DNA of 5,144 nt from Candidatus Adiutrix sp. (GCA_031273445.1 JAISRV010000421.1:1-5144), one strand, 5' to 3'; positions 1-5,144 are shown, counted from the stretch's first letter. A program made the numbers and translations. Notes: generated from the sequence alone by a model not told the origin.

Positions 1-693
1 ACCGCCACCTCCACCGGGCAATCGCAGTGGATCAGCTCCAAAGCCGCCCGCAACTTCGGCCACCATATCCGGGCCGGGGTGGATGCGGTCATGATCGGGC
101 GGAACACCGCGCAGAAAGATGATCCGGAACTCTCGGCCCGCCCCTGGGGCCGCCGAAAAATGCATCGCCAACCCTGGCGGGTGGTGCTGGACCCGGCCTT
201 GAAGCTTTCGCCAAAATTGAAAATTTTTGACGCGTCCCTGGGCGGGCCCACGGTCGCGGTCTGCACCGCCGGCGCGCCTGAAAATAAGATGAACAAGTTG
301 GCCGCCCTGGGGGTCAAGGTTCTGACTGTTCCTTTGGCGGAGGGCGGCCTTTTGTCGATGCGCGAGCTGCTTTTGGAACTGGGGCGGGAGGGTCTGCAGA
401 GCGTTCTGATTGAGCCTGGGGCCACCCTGGCCGCCTCGGCCCTGATAGACGAACCGGTGGTGGACCTGGTTCAGCTTTTTCTGGCCCCTAAATTCATCGG
501 GGGCGTCAAGGCGCCGGGCGTGGTCGGCGGCAGCGGCCTGCCCGAGCTGGAGGCCGCCCGTGAAGGCGAAATTCTCAAGCTGGGCCGCAAGGGTTCGGAT
601 ATCCATATAACCATGCGCCCGGCGGGCGGTTTCGGCGGGCCGGCCGACCATGAGGCCCTGTGGCGGGCGGCGGGCCTGGCTATTGAACTGTGA
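1..693 (+). CDS. ribD: RibD, C-terminal reductase part (5' end cut by window)
   Basis: Bifunctional riboflavin biosynthesis protein RibD deaminates and then reduces the pyrimidine intermediate formed from GTP; the part here is the NADPH-dependent 5-amino-6-(5-phosphoribosylamino)uracil reductase domain. The frame is open from base 1 to the TGA at 691-693, giving 230 visible residues. The first residues, TATSTGQSQWISS, match the start of the reductase domain, followed by the family pattern DAVMIGRNTAQKDDPELSAR (about residues 28-47). Later come VLIEPGATLAAS (about 135-146) and a VDLVQLFLAPKFIGG segment, both typical of the RibD C-terminal fold. The N-terminal zinc deaminase domain, normally about 140-150 residues, must lie upstream of the window. 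A GTG at 79 is internal and is not the start. The usual glycine after the glutamate in the E-G-G or E-A-G motif is proline here. Family assignment is secure; whether the missing deaminase half is present cannot be seen. Confidence 0.93.
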   Translation, partial: TATSTGQSQWISSKAARNFGHHIRAGVDAVMIGRNTAQKDDPELSARPWGRRKMHRQPWRVVLDPALKLSPKLKIFDASLGGPTVAVCTAGAPENKMNKLAALGVKVLTVPLAEGGLLSMRELLLELGREGLQSVLIEPGATLAASALIDEPVVDLVQLFLAPKFIGGVKAPGVVGGSGLPELEAAREGEILKLGRKGSDIHITMRPAGGFGGPADHEALWRAAGLAIEL

Positions 694-695
694 GG
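691..695 (+). promoter_or_regulatory. Shine-Dalgarno of ribE overlapping the ribD stop
   Basis: TGAGG lies 5 nt (TTTTT) before the ATG at 701. Its first three bases are the ribD stop codon, so ribosomes ending ribD are positioned to start ribE, which implies translational coupling. It also supports the ATG at 701 over upstream in-frame codons. Confidence 0.7.
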
Positions 696-700
696 TTTTT

Positions 701-1351
701 ATGTTTACCGGCCTGACGCTGGGCTTGGGCGAAATCGGCGGACGCGTTCCGGACGGCGGCGAATTCGAATTGACCGTCGTCGCCGGTTTCGCCTGGTCCG
801 ACCCGCTTGAACTCGGGGAGAGCATCGCCGTGAACGGCGCCTGCCTGACCGTCGCCGCAAGGGTGGGGCCGCGCGGCTTTAGGGCTCACGCCTCCGGGGA
901 AACCGTCCGCCGCACCACCTTAGGCACGGCCCGGCGCGTCAACCTGGAAAGGGCCCTGGCCTTGGGCGACCGCCTGGGCGGGCACATCGTCAGCGGCCAT
1001 GTCGACGGCCTGGGCACGCTCATTTCCGCCAGGCGGTCCGCCTCCAGCCTGGTTTGCGAATTCGGGGCGGCGGCTGACCTGATGTCTTTGATCATCCCCA
1101 AGGGCTCCATCGCCATCGACGGCGTCAGTCTCACCGTCAACGAAATATCCGCCGAAACCTTTACCGTCAACCTTATTCCCCATACCGCCGAAATGACCAC
1201 CATCGGGTTTTTGCGGCCGGGCGACCGGGTTAACCTTGAAACCGACCTGATCGGCAAATATGTTAAGCGCCTTATGACCTTTGACGAAAACCGGCCCCGC
1301 CCCGAGGGCCTGACCCTGGAGTTTCTGGCCCGGCACGGCTTTGGCCGCTAA
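701..1351 (+). CDS. ribE: Riboflavin synthase, alpha chain
   Basis: Catalyses dismutation of two 6,7-dimethyl-8-ribityllumazine molecules into riboflavin and the pyrimidine substrate of lumazine synthase; a cytosolic homotrimer. The 216-residue length is normal for the family. Two homologous lumazine-binding barrels are visible. The first has MFTG at the N-terminus, GESIAVNGACLTV (residues 39-51, with the conserved Cys48) and ETVRRTTLG (67-75). The second has GGHIVSGHVDG (93-103), KGSIAIDGVSLTVN (134-147), NLIPHTAEMTTIG (157-169) and NLETDLIGKYV (178-188). The ATG at 701 is chosen because MFTG is the near-invariant start of the family and a Shine-Dalgarno sits just before it; the longer frame opening at 650 overlaps ribD and adds unrelated residues. 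The stretch after MFTG (LTLGLGEIGG) differs from the usual IIEEIG-type sequence, a mild divergence. It follows ribD by 7 nt. The symbol ribE follows Escherichia-independent usage; the same enzyme is called ribC in E. coli. Confidence 0.96.
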   Translation: MFTGLTLGLGEIGGRVPDGGEFELTVVAGFAWSDPLELGESIAVNGACLTVAARVGPRGFRAHASGETVRRTTLGTARRVNLERALALGDRLGGHIVSGHVDGLGTLISARRSASSLVCEFGAAADLMSLIIPKGSIAIDGVSLTVNEISAETFTVNLIPHTAEMTTIGFLRPGDRVNLETDLIGKYVKRLMTFDENRPRPEGLTLEFLARHGFGR

Positions 1352-1380
1352 TTTTATGTCCATTCGGCGAGTCAATAATT

Positions 1381-2049
1381 ATGAATTCTTTATTGCCCGG
1401 CAAATACAGAGCCGTGGTCTTTGATCTCGACGGCACCCTGCTCGACACTCTGGGCGACCTGGCCGGCAGCCTCAACCAGGCGCTGGCGGAGGCGGGTCTG
1501 CCGCCGCACGCGAAGGAGGAATATCGCTTTATGGTCGGCCACGGCCTGGAGACGCTGGTCGCGCGAGCCCTGCCGGAAGCTCTGCGGACGCCGGCTCGGG
1601 CGCGGCCGATTTCGCGAAGGTTCAGCGAAATTTACCGGACCCGGCAATGCGAGACCACCCGGCCTTACGACGGGATAAGCGGAATGCTGGCGGAGCTGGC
1701 GCGTCTGGGGGCGCGGCTGGCCCTGCTCTCCAACAAAGCCCACCCCAACACTTTAGAGATGGCTGAGCATTTTTTCCCGGGCCTGTTTCAGGTCGTTCTG
1801 GGCTTGCGCCCGGAAGTTCCCCCCAAACCCGACCCGGCCGGCGCCCTGGAAATCGCCCGAAAATTCGCCTTAAGCCCCTCCTGTTTCGTCTATCTTGGCG
1901 ACAGCGGCGTGGACATGAAAACCGCGACGGCGGCCGGCATGTTTCCGGTCGGGGCGGCCTGGGGCTATCGTCCGGCCCGGGAGCTGCGAGAGGCCGGGGC
2001 GGAAAAAATTCTGCGCTTTCCCGCTGAACTGGTCGACCTTTTCAGGTAG
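1381..2049 (+). CDS. gph: HAD-superfamily phosphatase, phosphoglycolate phosphatase-like
   Basis: A 222-residue HAD subfamily IA hydrolase that removes phosphate from a small phosphate ester, best guess 2-phosphoglycolate, using an aspartyl-phosphate intermediate and Mg2+. Motif I is FDLDGTLLDT (14-23) with nucleophile Asp15 and acid/base Asp17. The alpha-helical cap follows at about 24-95 and contains MVGHGLETLV, which resembles Gph cap sequences. Motif II is LLSNK with Ser117, motif III is PPKPDP with Lys149, and motif IV is GDSGVDM with Asp174 and Asp178. All catalytic residues are present. The start is ATG 1381, 29 nt after ribE; the Shine-Dalgarno is weak (GAG at 1369-1371). Substrate cannot be fixed from sequence: relatives include pyrophosphatase PpaX and other sugar phosphatases. 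Since the RibD/RibE pathway also needs a HAD-type phosphatase to dephosphorylate 5-amino-6-ribitylamino-uracil phosphate, a role in riboflavin synthesis is a reasonable alternative suggested by position. The symbol is tentative; the fold is secure. Confidence 0.85.
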   Translation: MNSLLPGKYRAVVFDLDGTLLDTLGDLAGSLNQALAEAGLPPHAKEEYRFMVGHGLETLVARALPEALRTPARARPISRRFSEIYRTRQCETTRPYDGISGMLAELARLGARLALLSNKAHPNTLEMAEHFFPGLFQVVLGLRPEVPPKPDPAGALEIARKFALSPSCFVYLGDSGVDMKTATAAGMFPVGAAWGYRPARELREAGAEKILRFPAELVDLFR

Positions 2050-2056
2050 ACGCGTC

Positions 2057-2791
2057 GTGAGTCTTATGAAAGAACCCTGTTCAACTCCAGAGGCCGCCGG
2101 GAAGGCCGGGCCGGGCCGGCGCACGGCCTCTCCCCCGGCCTGGATTCTGGAAAGCCCCTGGATTTTGGACCATCTGCGCTCCAGGCCGGGGCGGCTGAGA
2201 GTCGCCCTGACCGGCGGCATAGCCTCCGGCAAGTCGGCGGCGGCGGAGATTTTTCGCCTTTTGGGCGCGGAACATATCGATTTGGATGTGCTGGCCCGGC
2301 TCGCGGCGGCGCCGGGAGGGGCCGGCTGGGAGGCGCTGCGGGGCATATTCGGCCCGAAATATTTCCTGGCTGACGGCGCCCTTGACCGCCCCAAAGTCAG
2401 CCGGGCCGTTTTTAAGGATCAGAGCCTTAAGGCGCGGCTGGAAGAAGCCCTCCACCCGCCGACCTGGGCCATGATGGGGCAGGAACTGGCCCGGCATGAC
2501 GACGCGGCGGCCATCGTCGTCAGCGTGCCCCTTTTGTTCGAGGCCGGGCTGGAGAGCTTTTTTTCTCCTATCGTCCTGGTCTTCGCCGGGCCGGAGACGC
2601 AGTTGGCCCGCCTGATGGGCCGCAATCCCGGCCTGGGGCGCCGCCAGGCGCGGCGCATCATCGCCGGCCAATGGCCGGCGGCGGATAAAATACCACGGGC
2701 GGATTATATTATCGACAACAGCGGCTCCATCGGCGCCGCCATCAGTCAGGCCGGCCAAGTGTGGCGGCGCCTGACGCAAGAATGTAAGTGA
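2057..2791 (+). CDS. coaE: Dephospho-CoA kinase with N-terminal extension
   Basis: Last enzyme of coenzyme A synthesis: ATP-dependent phosphorylation of the 3'-hydroxyl of dephospho-CoA, a cytosolic P-loop kinase. The P-loop GGIASGKS is at residues 53-60, followed by the acidic IDLDVLAR (74-81, Asp75/Asp77, matching the family's IDAD-type motif), FGPKYFLADGALDR (98-111), VF-D (118-121), a LHPP segment with His133, VPLLFEAG (157-164) and ADYIIDNSGS (215-224) near the C-terminus. Total length is 244 with the GTG start at 2057, roughly 45 residues longer at the N-terminus than ordinary CoaE, which starts just before the P-loop. An ATG at 2066 is the more conventional start and gives 241 residues; TTG at 2165 would remove most of the extension. 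The extension is Pro/Gly/Arg-rich and then contains WILESPWILDHL. The start lies 7 nt after gph, so it is probably co-transcribed. The CDS ends with TGA at 2789-2791 and is followed by a terminator. Product is secure; start is uncertain. Confidence 0.93.
   Translation: MSLMKEPCSTPEAAGKAGPGRRTASPPAWILESPWILDHLRSRPGRLRVALTGGIASGKSAAAEIFRLLGAEHIDLDVLARLAAAPGGAGWEALRGIFGPKYFLADGALDRPKVSRAVFKDQSLKARLEEALHPPTWAMMGQELARHDDAAAIVVSVPLLFEAGLESFFSPIVLVFAGPETQLARLMGRNPGLGRRQARRIIAGQWPAADKIPRADYIIDNSGSIGAAISQAGQVWRRLTQECK
2104..2118 (+). repeat. Three tandem GGCCG pentamers in the coaE 5' region
   Basis: Three perfect copies of GGCCG in a row lie inside the CoaE N-terminal extension. The unit is not a multiple of three, so slippage by one unit would shift the frame if this stretch is translated. 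It is short and may simply reflect high-GC codon use. Confidence 0.5.
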
Positions 2792-2792
2792 T

Positions 2793-2810
2793 CGGCTTGG
2801 CCGGCTTGGT
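2793..2810 (+). repeat. Tandem 9-mer after coaE
   Basis: CGGCTTGGC is followed directly by CGGCTTGGT, two copies differing in the last base, right after the coaE stop. No function can be assigned. Confidence 0.6.
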
Positions 2811-2814
2811 CGTA

Positions 2815-2844
2815 GCCAGGCAAAAAATGTGATTGTTGCCTGGC
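2815..2844. repeat. Perfect 9-bp inverted repeat with 12-nt loop
   Basis: GCCAGGCAA at 2815-2823 is the exact reverse complement of TTGCCTGGC at 2836-2844. An RNA from either strand would form a stable hairpin. No T tract follows the stem on either strand, so it is not a classical intrinsic terminator. It may act as a 3'-end stabilising stem for the coaE transcript, a weak terminator, or a protein-binding palindrome. Confidence 0.6.
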
Positions 2845-2883
2845 CAGCGACTTTATCGCCCTCTCAACCAGTCGCTTCGGGCT

Positions 2884-2913
2884 GTCGCCCCTCTCCGGGG
2901 GCGACCTCTTTTT
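2884..2913 (+). terminator. Rho-independent terminator of the ribD-ribE-gph-coaE block
   Basis: GTCGCCCC (2884-2891) pairs perfectly with GGGGCGAC (2898-2905) over a 6-nt loop, giving an 8-bp GC-rich stem. The T-rich run CTCTTTTT follows at 2906-2913. It lies 93 nt after the coaE stop and is oriented to stop plus-strand transcription. For minus-strand transcripts the stem is not followed by T residues, so it is not bidirectional. Confidence 0.8.
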
Positions 2914-2933
2914 AAAAATATTCGCCTACACCC

Positions 2934-3004
2934 GAGAACGAGAACTACCGGCTGTCAACCCCTTAAATGGCGGGGCGTAACGAGCGGAACGAATGAGCGA
3001 TGAG
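2934..3004. repeat. Cluster of short degenerate GAGAAC/AACGAG repeats
   Basis: GAGAAC is tandemly duplicated at 2934-2945; AACGAG occurs at 2937-2942 and again at 2979-2984; AACGAATGAG and CGATGAG variants follow to 3004, just past the phosphoesterase stop. Together with the rest of 2792-3012 this is the only non-coding stretch of any size in the window; no convincing gene, tRNA or riboswitch is seen in it. Confidence 0.4.
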
Positions 3005-3012
3005 ACAAAAAA

Positions 3013-4266
3013 TCAGGCCCGTTTCAGGGTGATGAGGTTGACCTCCGGCCAGGCCCACAGGCGGAAGGGCACGCCCACTGAGGCCAGCCCGCGGCTGACG
3101 TTGAGCCAGCAGCCGTTTTCGTGGTATAGGCCGCTCGAATATTTATAGAACATGGAGGCAAGGTTCAACTGATCGCGGAAGGGAACCTGGTATTGGCCCC
3201 CGTGCGTATGACCGGCCAGATACAGACGGCAGCCATGGGCGCCGGCCTGGCGTAGCCCTTCGGGACGATGATTCAAAAGCAGCACGAAATCATCCGGCTC
3301 CGGCGGCGGACCTTTGACTTTTTTGAAGTCCAGCACGTCCGGATCGTCTTTACGCCCCGTAAGGGCGCCCGTGCCCATCCAAAAGTGATGCGCCCCCTGG
3401 TCGTCAAGCCCGATGATGGACATCGGCAGTTCCGGCAGGCGAACCTGGCGGTCCATCAGCATATTTATGAGGCCGGAACTCTGCAGAAGCGAGGCGATTC
3501 TCTGCGGGCCGGTATAGTGGTCGTGATTGCCGAGGATGCCCCAGACGCCGTAGGGCACGTCGGCGAACCTTTTCAGCGGGTCGAAGCACAGCCTGGCGAA
3601 CTCGGGATTGCGGTCGATAATATCTCCGGTGACGACGACCAGATGGGGGCCGGCCGCGGCCGCGACAGCCGCGGCCCGGTCTATTTCCCGTTGGCTGGAC
3701 CACAGGCCGAGGTGCAGATCGCTGAGCTGGGCGATGACGAAGCCGTCCAGAGCCCGGGGCAAGCCCGGGAAGACGATGGTCTGGCGGTTGACCGCCGGGC
3801 TGGAACCCTGTCTGATCACGCCGTAGCCGCAGCCGCCCAGAATGACGGCGACGGCGGCGCCGCCGGCGCTTTTCAGCAGGTTGCGCCTTTCCTTTTTGAA
3901 ATTGAAATCGACGGGCGGCTTTTTCCCCAGGCGCAGCGGCAGCCTGATCACGGCCGTCAACAGAGAGGCCAGAGTCCCCAGGGGCAGTATGACCAGAATA
4001 TAAGCAAGCTGCCAGGCCACGGCCGGCCGGCCGAAGAAAGTCCAGGTCAGATCGACGGCGGCGCCGCTGAAATAGAGCGCGCTGAAGGCAAAAAGCCAGG
4101 CCAGGTTAAAGACGATGAAAACCAAGTGGCATATGAGCCTGTGGAAGGGTTTGGCGGCCCGGCGCAGCCAGAAACGCCAGGCCAGGATCTGCCCGGCCAG
4201 GCACAGCAGGACGAAAAGAGGGGCTTTGTAAGTGAAAAGCAGCGTATTGAACTGTTGCGAGAGCAT
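3013..4266 (-). CDS. Membrane-anchored metallophosphoesterase (YkuE/LpxG-like)
   Basis: A 417-residue calcineurin-like metallophosphoesterase. The catalytic half carries all five metal-binding signatures: DLHLG (Asp183, His185), GDIIDR (Asp215), GNHDH (Asn247, His248), LLNHRPE (His333) and AGHTHGGQ (His353, His355). This order matches COG1408 (YkuE, YaeI), which also contains chlamydial LpxG, a UDP-2,3-diacylglucosamine hydrolase of lipid A synthesis. The N-terminal half has hydrophobic segments at about 15-33, 45-66 and 85-107, then a very basic stretch ending in KKERRNLLK (124-132) and a fourth hydrophobic segment (133-147) with LGGC at 143-146. Positive charges lie at 31-43 and 108-132, so the positive-inside rule puts the N-terminus outside and the catalytic domain in the periplasm. 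The RRNLLK motif resembles a Tat signal in mid-protein. ATG 4266 is preceded by GGAGA about 10 nt upstream. The gene follows the histidine kinase after 33 nt in the same direction. Substrate is unknown: lipid A precursor, phospholipid or another pyrophosphate or phosphodiester are all possible. Confidence 0.88.
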   Translation of the reverse strand: MLSQQFNTLLFTYKAPLFVLLCLAGQILAWRFWLRRAAKPFHRLICHLVFIVFNLAWLFAFSALYFSGAAVDLTWTFFGRPAVAWQLAYILVILPLGTLASLLTAVIRLPLRLGKKPPVDFNFKKERRNLLKSAGGAAVAVILGGCGYGVIRQGSSPAVNRQTIVFPGLPRALDGFVIAQLSDLHLGLWSSQREIDRAAAVAAAAGPHLVVVTGDIIDRNPEFARLCFDPLKRFADVPYGVWGILGNHDHYTGPQRIASLLQSSGLINMLMDRQVRLPELPMSIIGLDDQGAHHFWMGTGALTGRKDDPDVLDFKKVKGPPPEPDDFVLLLNHRPEGLRQAGAHGCRLYLAGHTHGGQYQVPFRDQLNLASMFYKYSSGLYHENGCWLNVSRGLASVGVPFRLWAWPEVNLITLKRA

Positions 4267-4276
4267 TGGACGTTTT

Positions 4277-4281
4277 TCTCC
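4277..4281 (-). promoter_or_regulatory. Shine-Dalgarno of the metallophosphoesterase
   Basis: On the minus strand GGAGA lies about 10 nt before the ATG whose first base is 4266, inside the 33-nt gap after the kinase stop. It supports this start and independent ribosome loading on a shared transcript. Confidence 0.55.
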
Positions 4282-4299
4282 GGCGGCCTTTAAAATCCG

Positions 4300-5144
4300 T
4301 CAGGCGGAGAGGGCCGAAACATGGGCGGCGGGAAACATGAAAGTGAACGACGCGCCGCTGTTCTGGATGTGTTCGGGGTGGTTGGTCACGCGTATGATGC
4401 CGTGATAGCGGTTCACGATTTTGTTGACTATGGACAGGCCCAGGCCTGATCCTTCGGTTTTGGTGGTGAAAAAGGGGCTGAAGACGTTGGGCAGCATATC
4501 CTCGGCAATGCCCGGCCCGGTGTCGACGATTTCGCAGGCCACGTAATTCTGGTCGGCTTCTTTCGTCTCAAAGAGGCGGATGTATATTTTCCCGCCGCCG
4601 GGCGACATGGCTTGGGCGGCATTGTGGATCAGGTTGAGAATAATGTGCATGACCTGGCGGTCGTCGGCGGAAATGGGGGGCAGATCGCTTTGAACGTCGG
4701 TTTTGACGACGATTTTCTGCCGGGCTATCTCGTGGCGCAGGGAATAGAGCGCTTCCTCCAGGAGGTCTTCCATCTTGAAGTCGCGCACGCGGCCCTTTTC
4801 ATCGCGGGAAAAGTCGAGGACGTTGTTGAGAACTTTGTTGACCCTTTCCACTTCTTCCAGAATGACCTCCGCGTATTTGCGCAAGGGGTCCTTGTCGGCC
4901 ATTTTTTTCAACAGGCGTTGGGTGAAGCCGCCGATGGAGACGAGGGGATTGCGGACCTCGTGAGCCAGATGGGCGCCCATTTCGCCCTGCGCCGCCACTT
5001 TTTCGGCTTCGATGAGGCGGCCGCGCACCTGGCTCAAGGTCTGGTTGGCTCTCTCCAGGTCGTCGTAAAGGCGCGCGTTTTCTATGGCCAGCCCGGCCTG
5101 GTTGGCCAGCATGGTCAGGTCGCGCAGGCTGTCGATGGTCAACT
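4300..5144 (-). CDS. Sensor histidine kinase, C-terminal part (N-terminus cut by window)
   Basis: The transmitter half of a two-component histidine kinase: autophosphorylation on His and transfer to a response regulator not found in this window. The frame runs off the right edge; a TTG at 5142 is not a credible start because the first residues are already the end of a GAF domain (LTMLANQAGLAIENARLYDDL, split as about residues 9-19 and 20-29 of the visible 280). A coiled-coil-like linker follows (about 25-55). The HisKA/DHp helix carries AHLAHEVRNPL with phospho-acceptor His61 (codon 4960-4962). The HATPase domain shows the N box NLIHNAAQAM (170-179), G1 DTGPGI (207-212), F box FSPFFTTK (221-228) and G2 GSGLGLS (231-237), all intact, so the kinase should be active. 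The H-E-x-R-N-P-L form is typical of NtrB-like kinases. No membrane helix is visible; the N-terminal sensor content is unknown. It ends at TGA 4302-4300, 33 nt upstream of the phosphoesterase start. Confidence 0.93.
   Translation of the reverse strand, partial: LTIDSLRDLTMLANQAGLAIENARLYDDLERANQTLSQVRGRLIEAEKVAAQGEMGAHLAHEVRNPLVSIGGFTQRLLKKMADKDPLRKYAEVILEEVERVNKVLNNVLDFSRDEKGRVRDFKMEDLLEEALYSLRHEIARQKIVVKTDVQSDLPPISADDRQVMHIILNLIHNAAQAMSPGGGKIYIRLFETKEADQNYVACEIVDTGPGIAEDMLPNVFSPFFTTKTEGSGLGLSIVNKIVNRYHGIIRVTNHPEHIQNSGASFTFMFPAAHVSALSA

Noticed and set aside
650..700. Upstream extension of riboflavin synthase starting at 650
   Set aside because: It overlaps the end of ribD and adds residues unrelated to the family; MFTG at 701 with a Shine-Dalgarno is the canonical start.
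1356..1424. Small 22-codon frame ATG 1356 overlapping the gph start
   Set aside because: No Shine-Dalgarno, no recognisable peptide, and it ends just inside gph; a translational-coupling leader cannot be supported.
2081..2779. Minus-strand open frame of 232 codons antisense to coaE
   Set aside because: It mirrors the coaE gene, is Arg/Gly/Pro-rich with no recognisable motif, and has no upstream signal of its own.
2824..2834. TGTGA in the loop of the intergenic palindrome as a CRP/FNR-type site
   Set aside because: Only a half site is present, with no matching TCACA at the right spacing and no gene start downstream.
2951..2956. TTGACA on the minus strand as a promoter -35 box
   Set aside because: No -10-like hexamer occurs at 16-18 nt, and it would fire into the 3' end of the convergent coaE block.
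3652..3676. Perfect 9-bp inverted repeat GGCCGCGGC/GCCGCGGCC inside the metallophosphoesterase gene
   Set aside because: It coincides with an alanine-rich run (residues 197-205) encoded by GC-rich codons, which produces such palindromes by chance.
3268..4293. Plus-strand open frame of 341 codons antisense to the metallophosphoesterase
   Set aside because: Its translation is low-complexity (Gln, Gly, Asp, Arg, Pro rich) with no domain, while the opposite strand carries a full set of catalytic motifs. Long shadow frames are expected in GC-rich genes.
5140..5142. TTG at 5142 as the true start of the histidine kinase
   Set aside because: The visible N-terminus is already the tail of a GAF domain and the frame stays open to the window edge, so the gene continues beyond it.

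Overview
This GC-rich bacterial window holds two convergent gene blocks. Every strong coding call belongs to a well-known family, so the layout is mostly housekeeping metabolism plus one signalling/membrane pair. Gene content and protein style (a riboflavin cluster, a GAF-type soluble histidine kinase, pervasive GC-rich codons) would fit a high-GC Desulfobacterota (deltaproteobacterial) genome. That placement is an impression from the sequence only and is low confidence.

Left block, plus strand, positions 1-2791. It carries the 3' part of ribD (reductase half), complete ribE (riboflavin synthase alpha chain), a HAD-superfamily phosphatase resembling phosphoglycolate phosphatase (Gph), and coaE (dephospho-CoA kinase). 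Gaps are 7, 29 and 7 nt, so the four genes probably form one transcript, with the promoter upstream of the window. The block joins flavin synthesis, a phosphate-ester clean-up enzyme and the last step of CoA synthesis. A GC-rich hairpin followed by a T tract at 2884-2913 is a convincing Rho-independent terminator for it.

Middle, 2792-3012. This 221-nt convergent intergenic region has no credible gene. It holds a tandem 9-mer, a perfect 9-bp inverted repeat, the terminator, and short degenerate GAGAAC/AACGAG repeats.

Right block, minus strand, positions 5144-3013. A sensor histidine kinase, cut by the window edge and so missing its N-terminus, is followed after 33 nt by a 417-residue membrane-anchored metallophosphoesterase of the YkuE/LpxG-like (calcineurin-like) family. 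The phosphoesterase has three predicted membrane helices, then a twin-arginine-like motif in front of a fourth hydrophobic segment, then a complete metal-binding catalytic domain predicted to face the periplasm.

The most interesting item is that internal Tat-like signal, which suggests a mixed Sec/Tat insertion route. Less striking are the N-terminal extension of CoaE and the structured intergenic DNA. I found no CRISPR array, tRNA, rRNA, insertion sequence or clear novel defence system.
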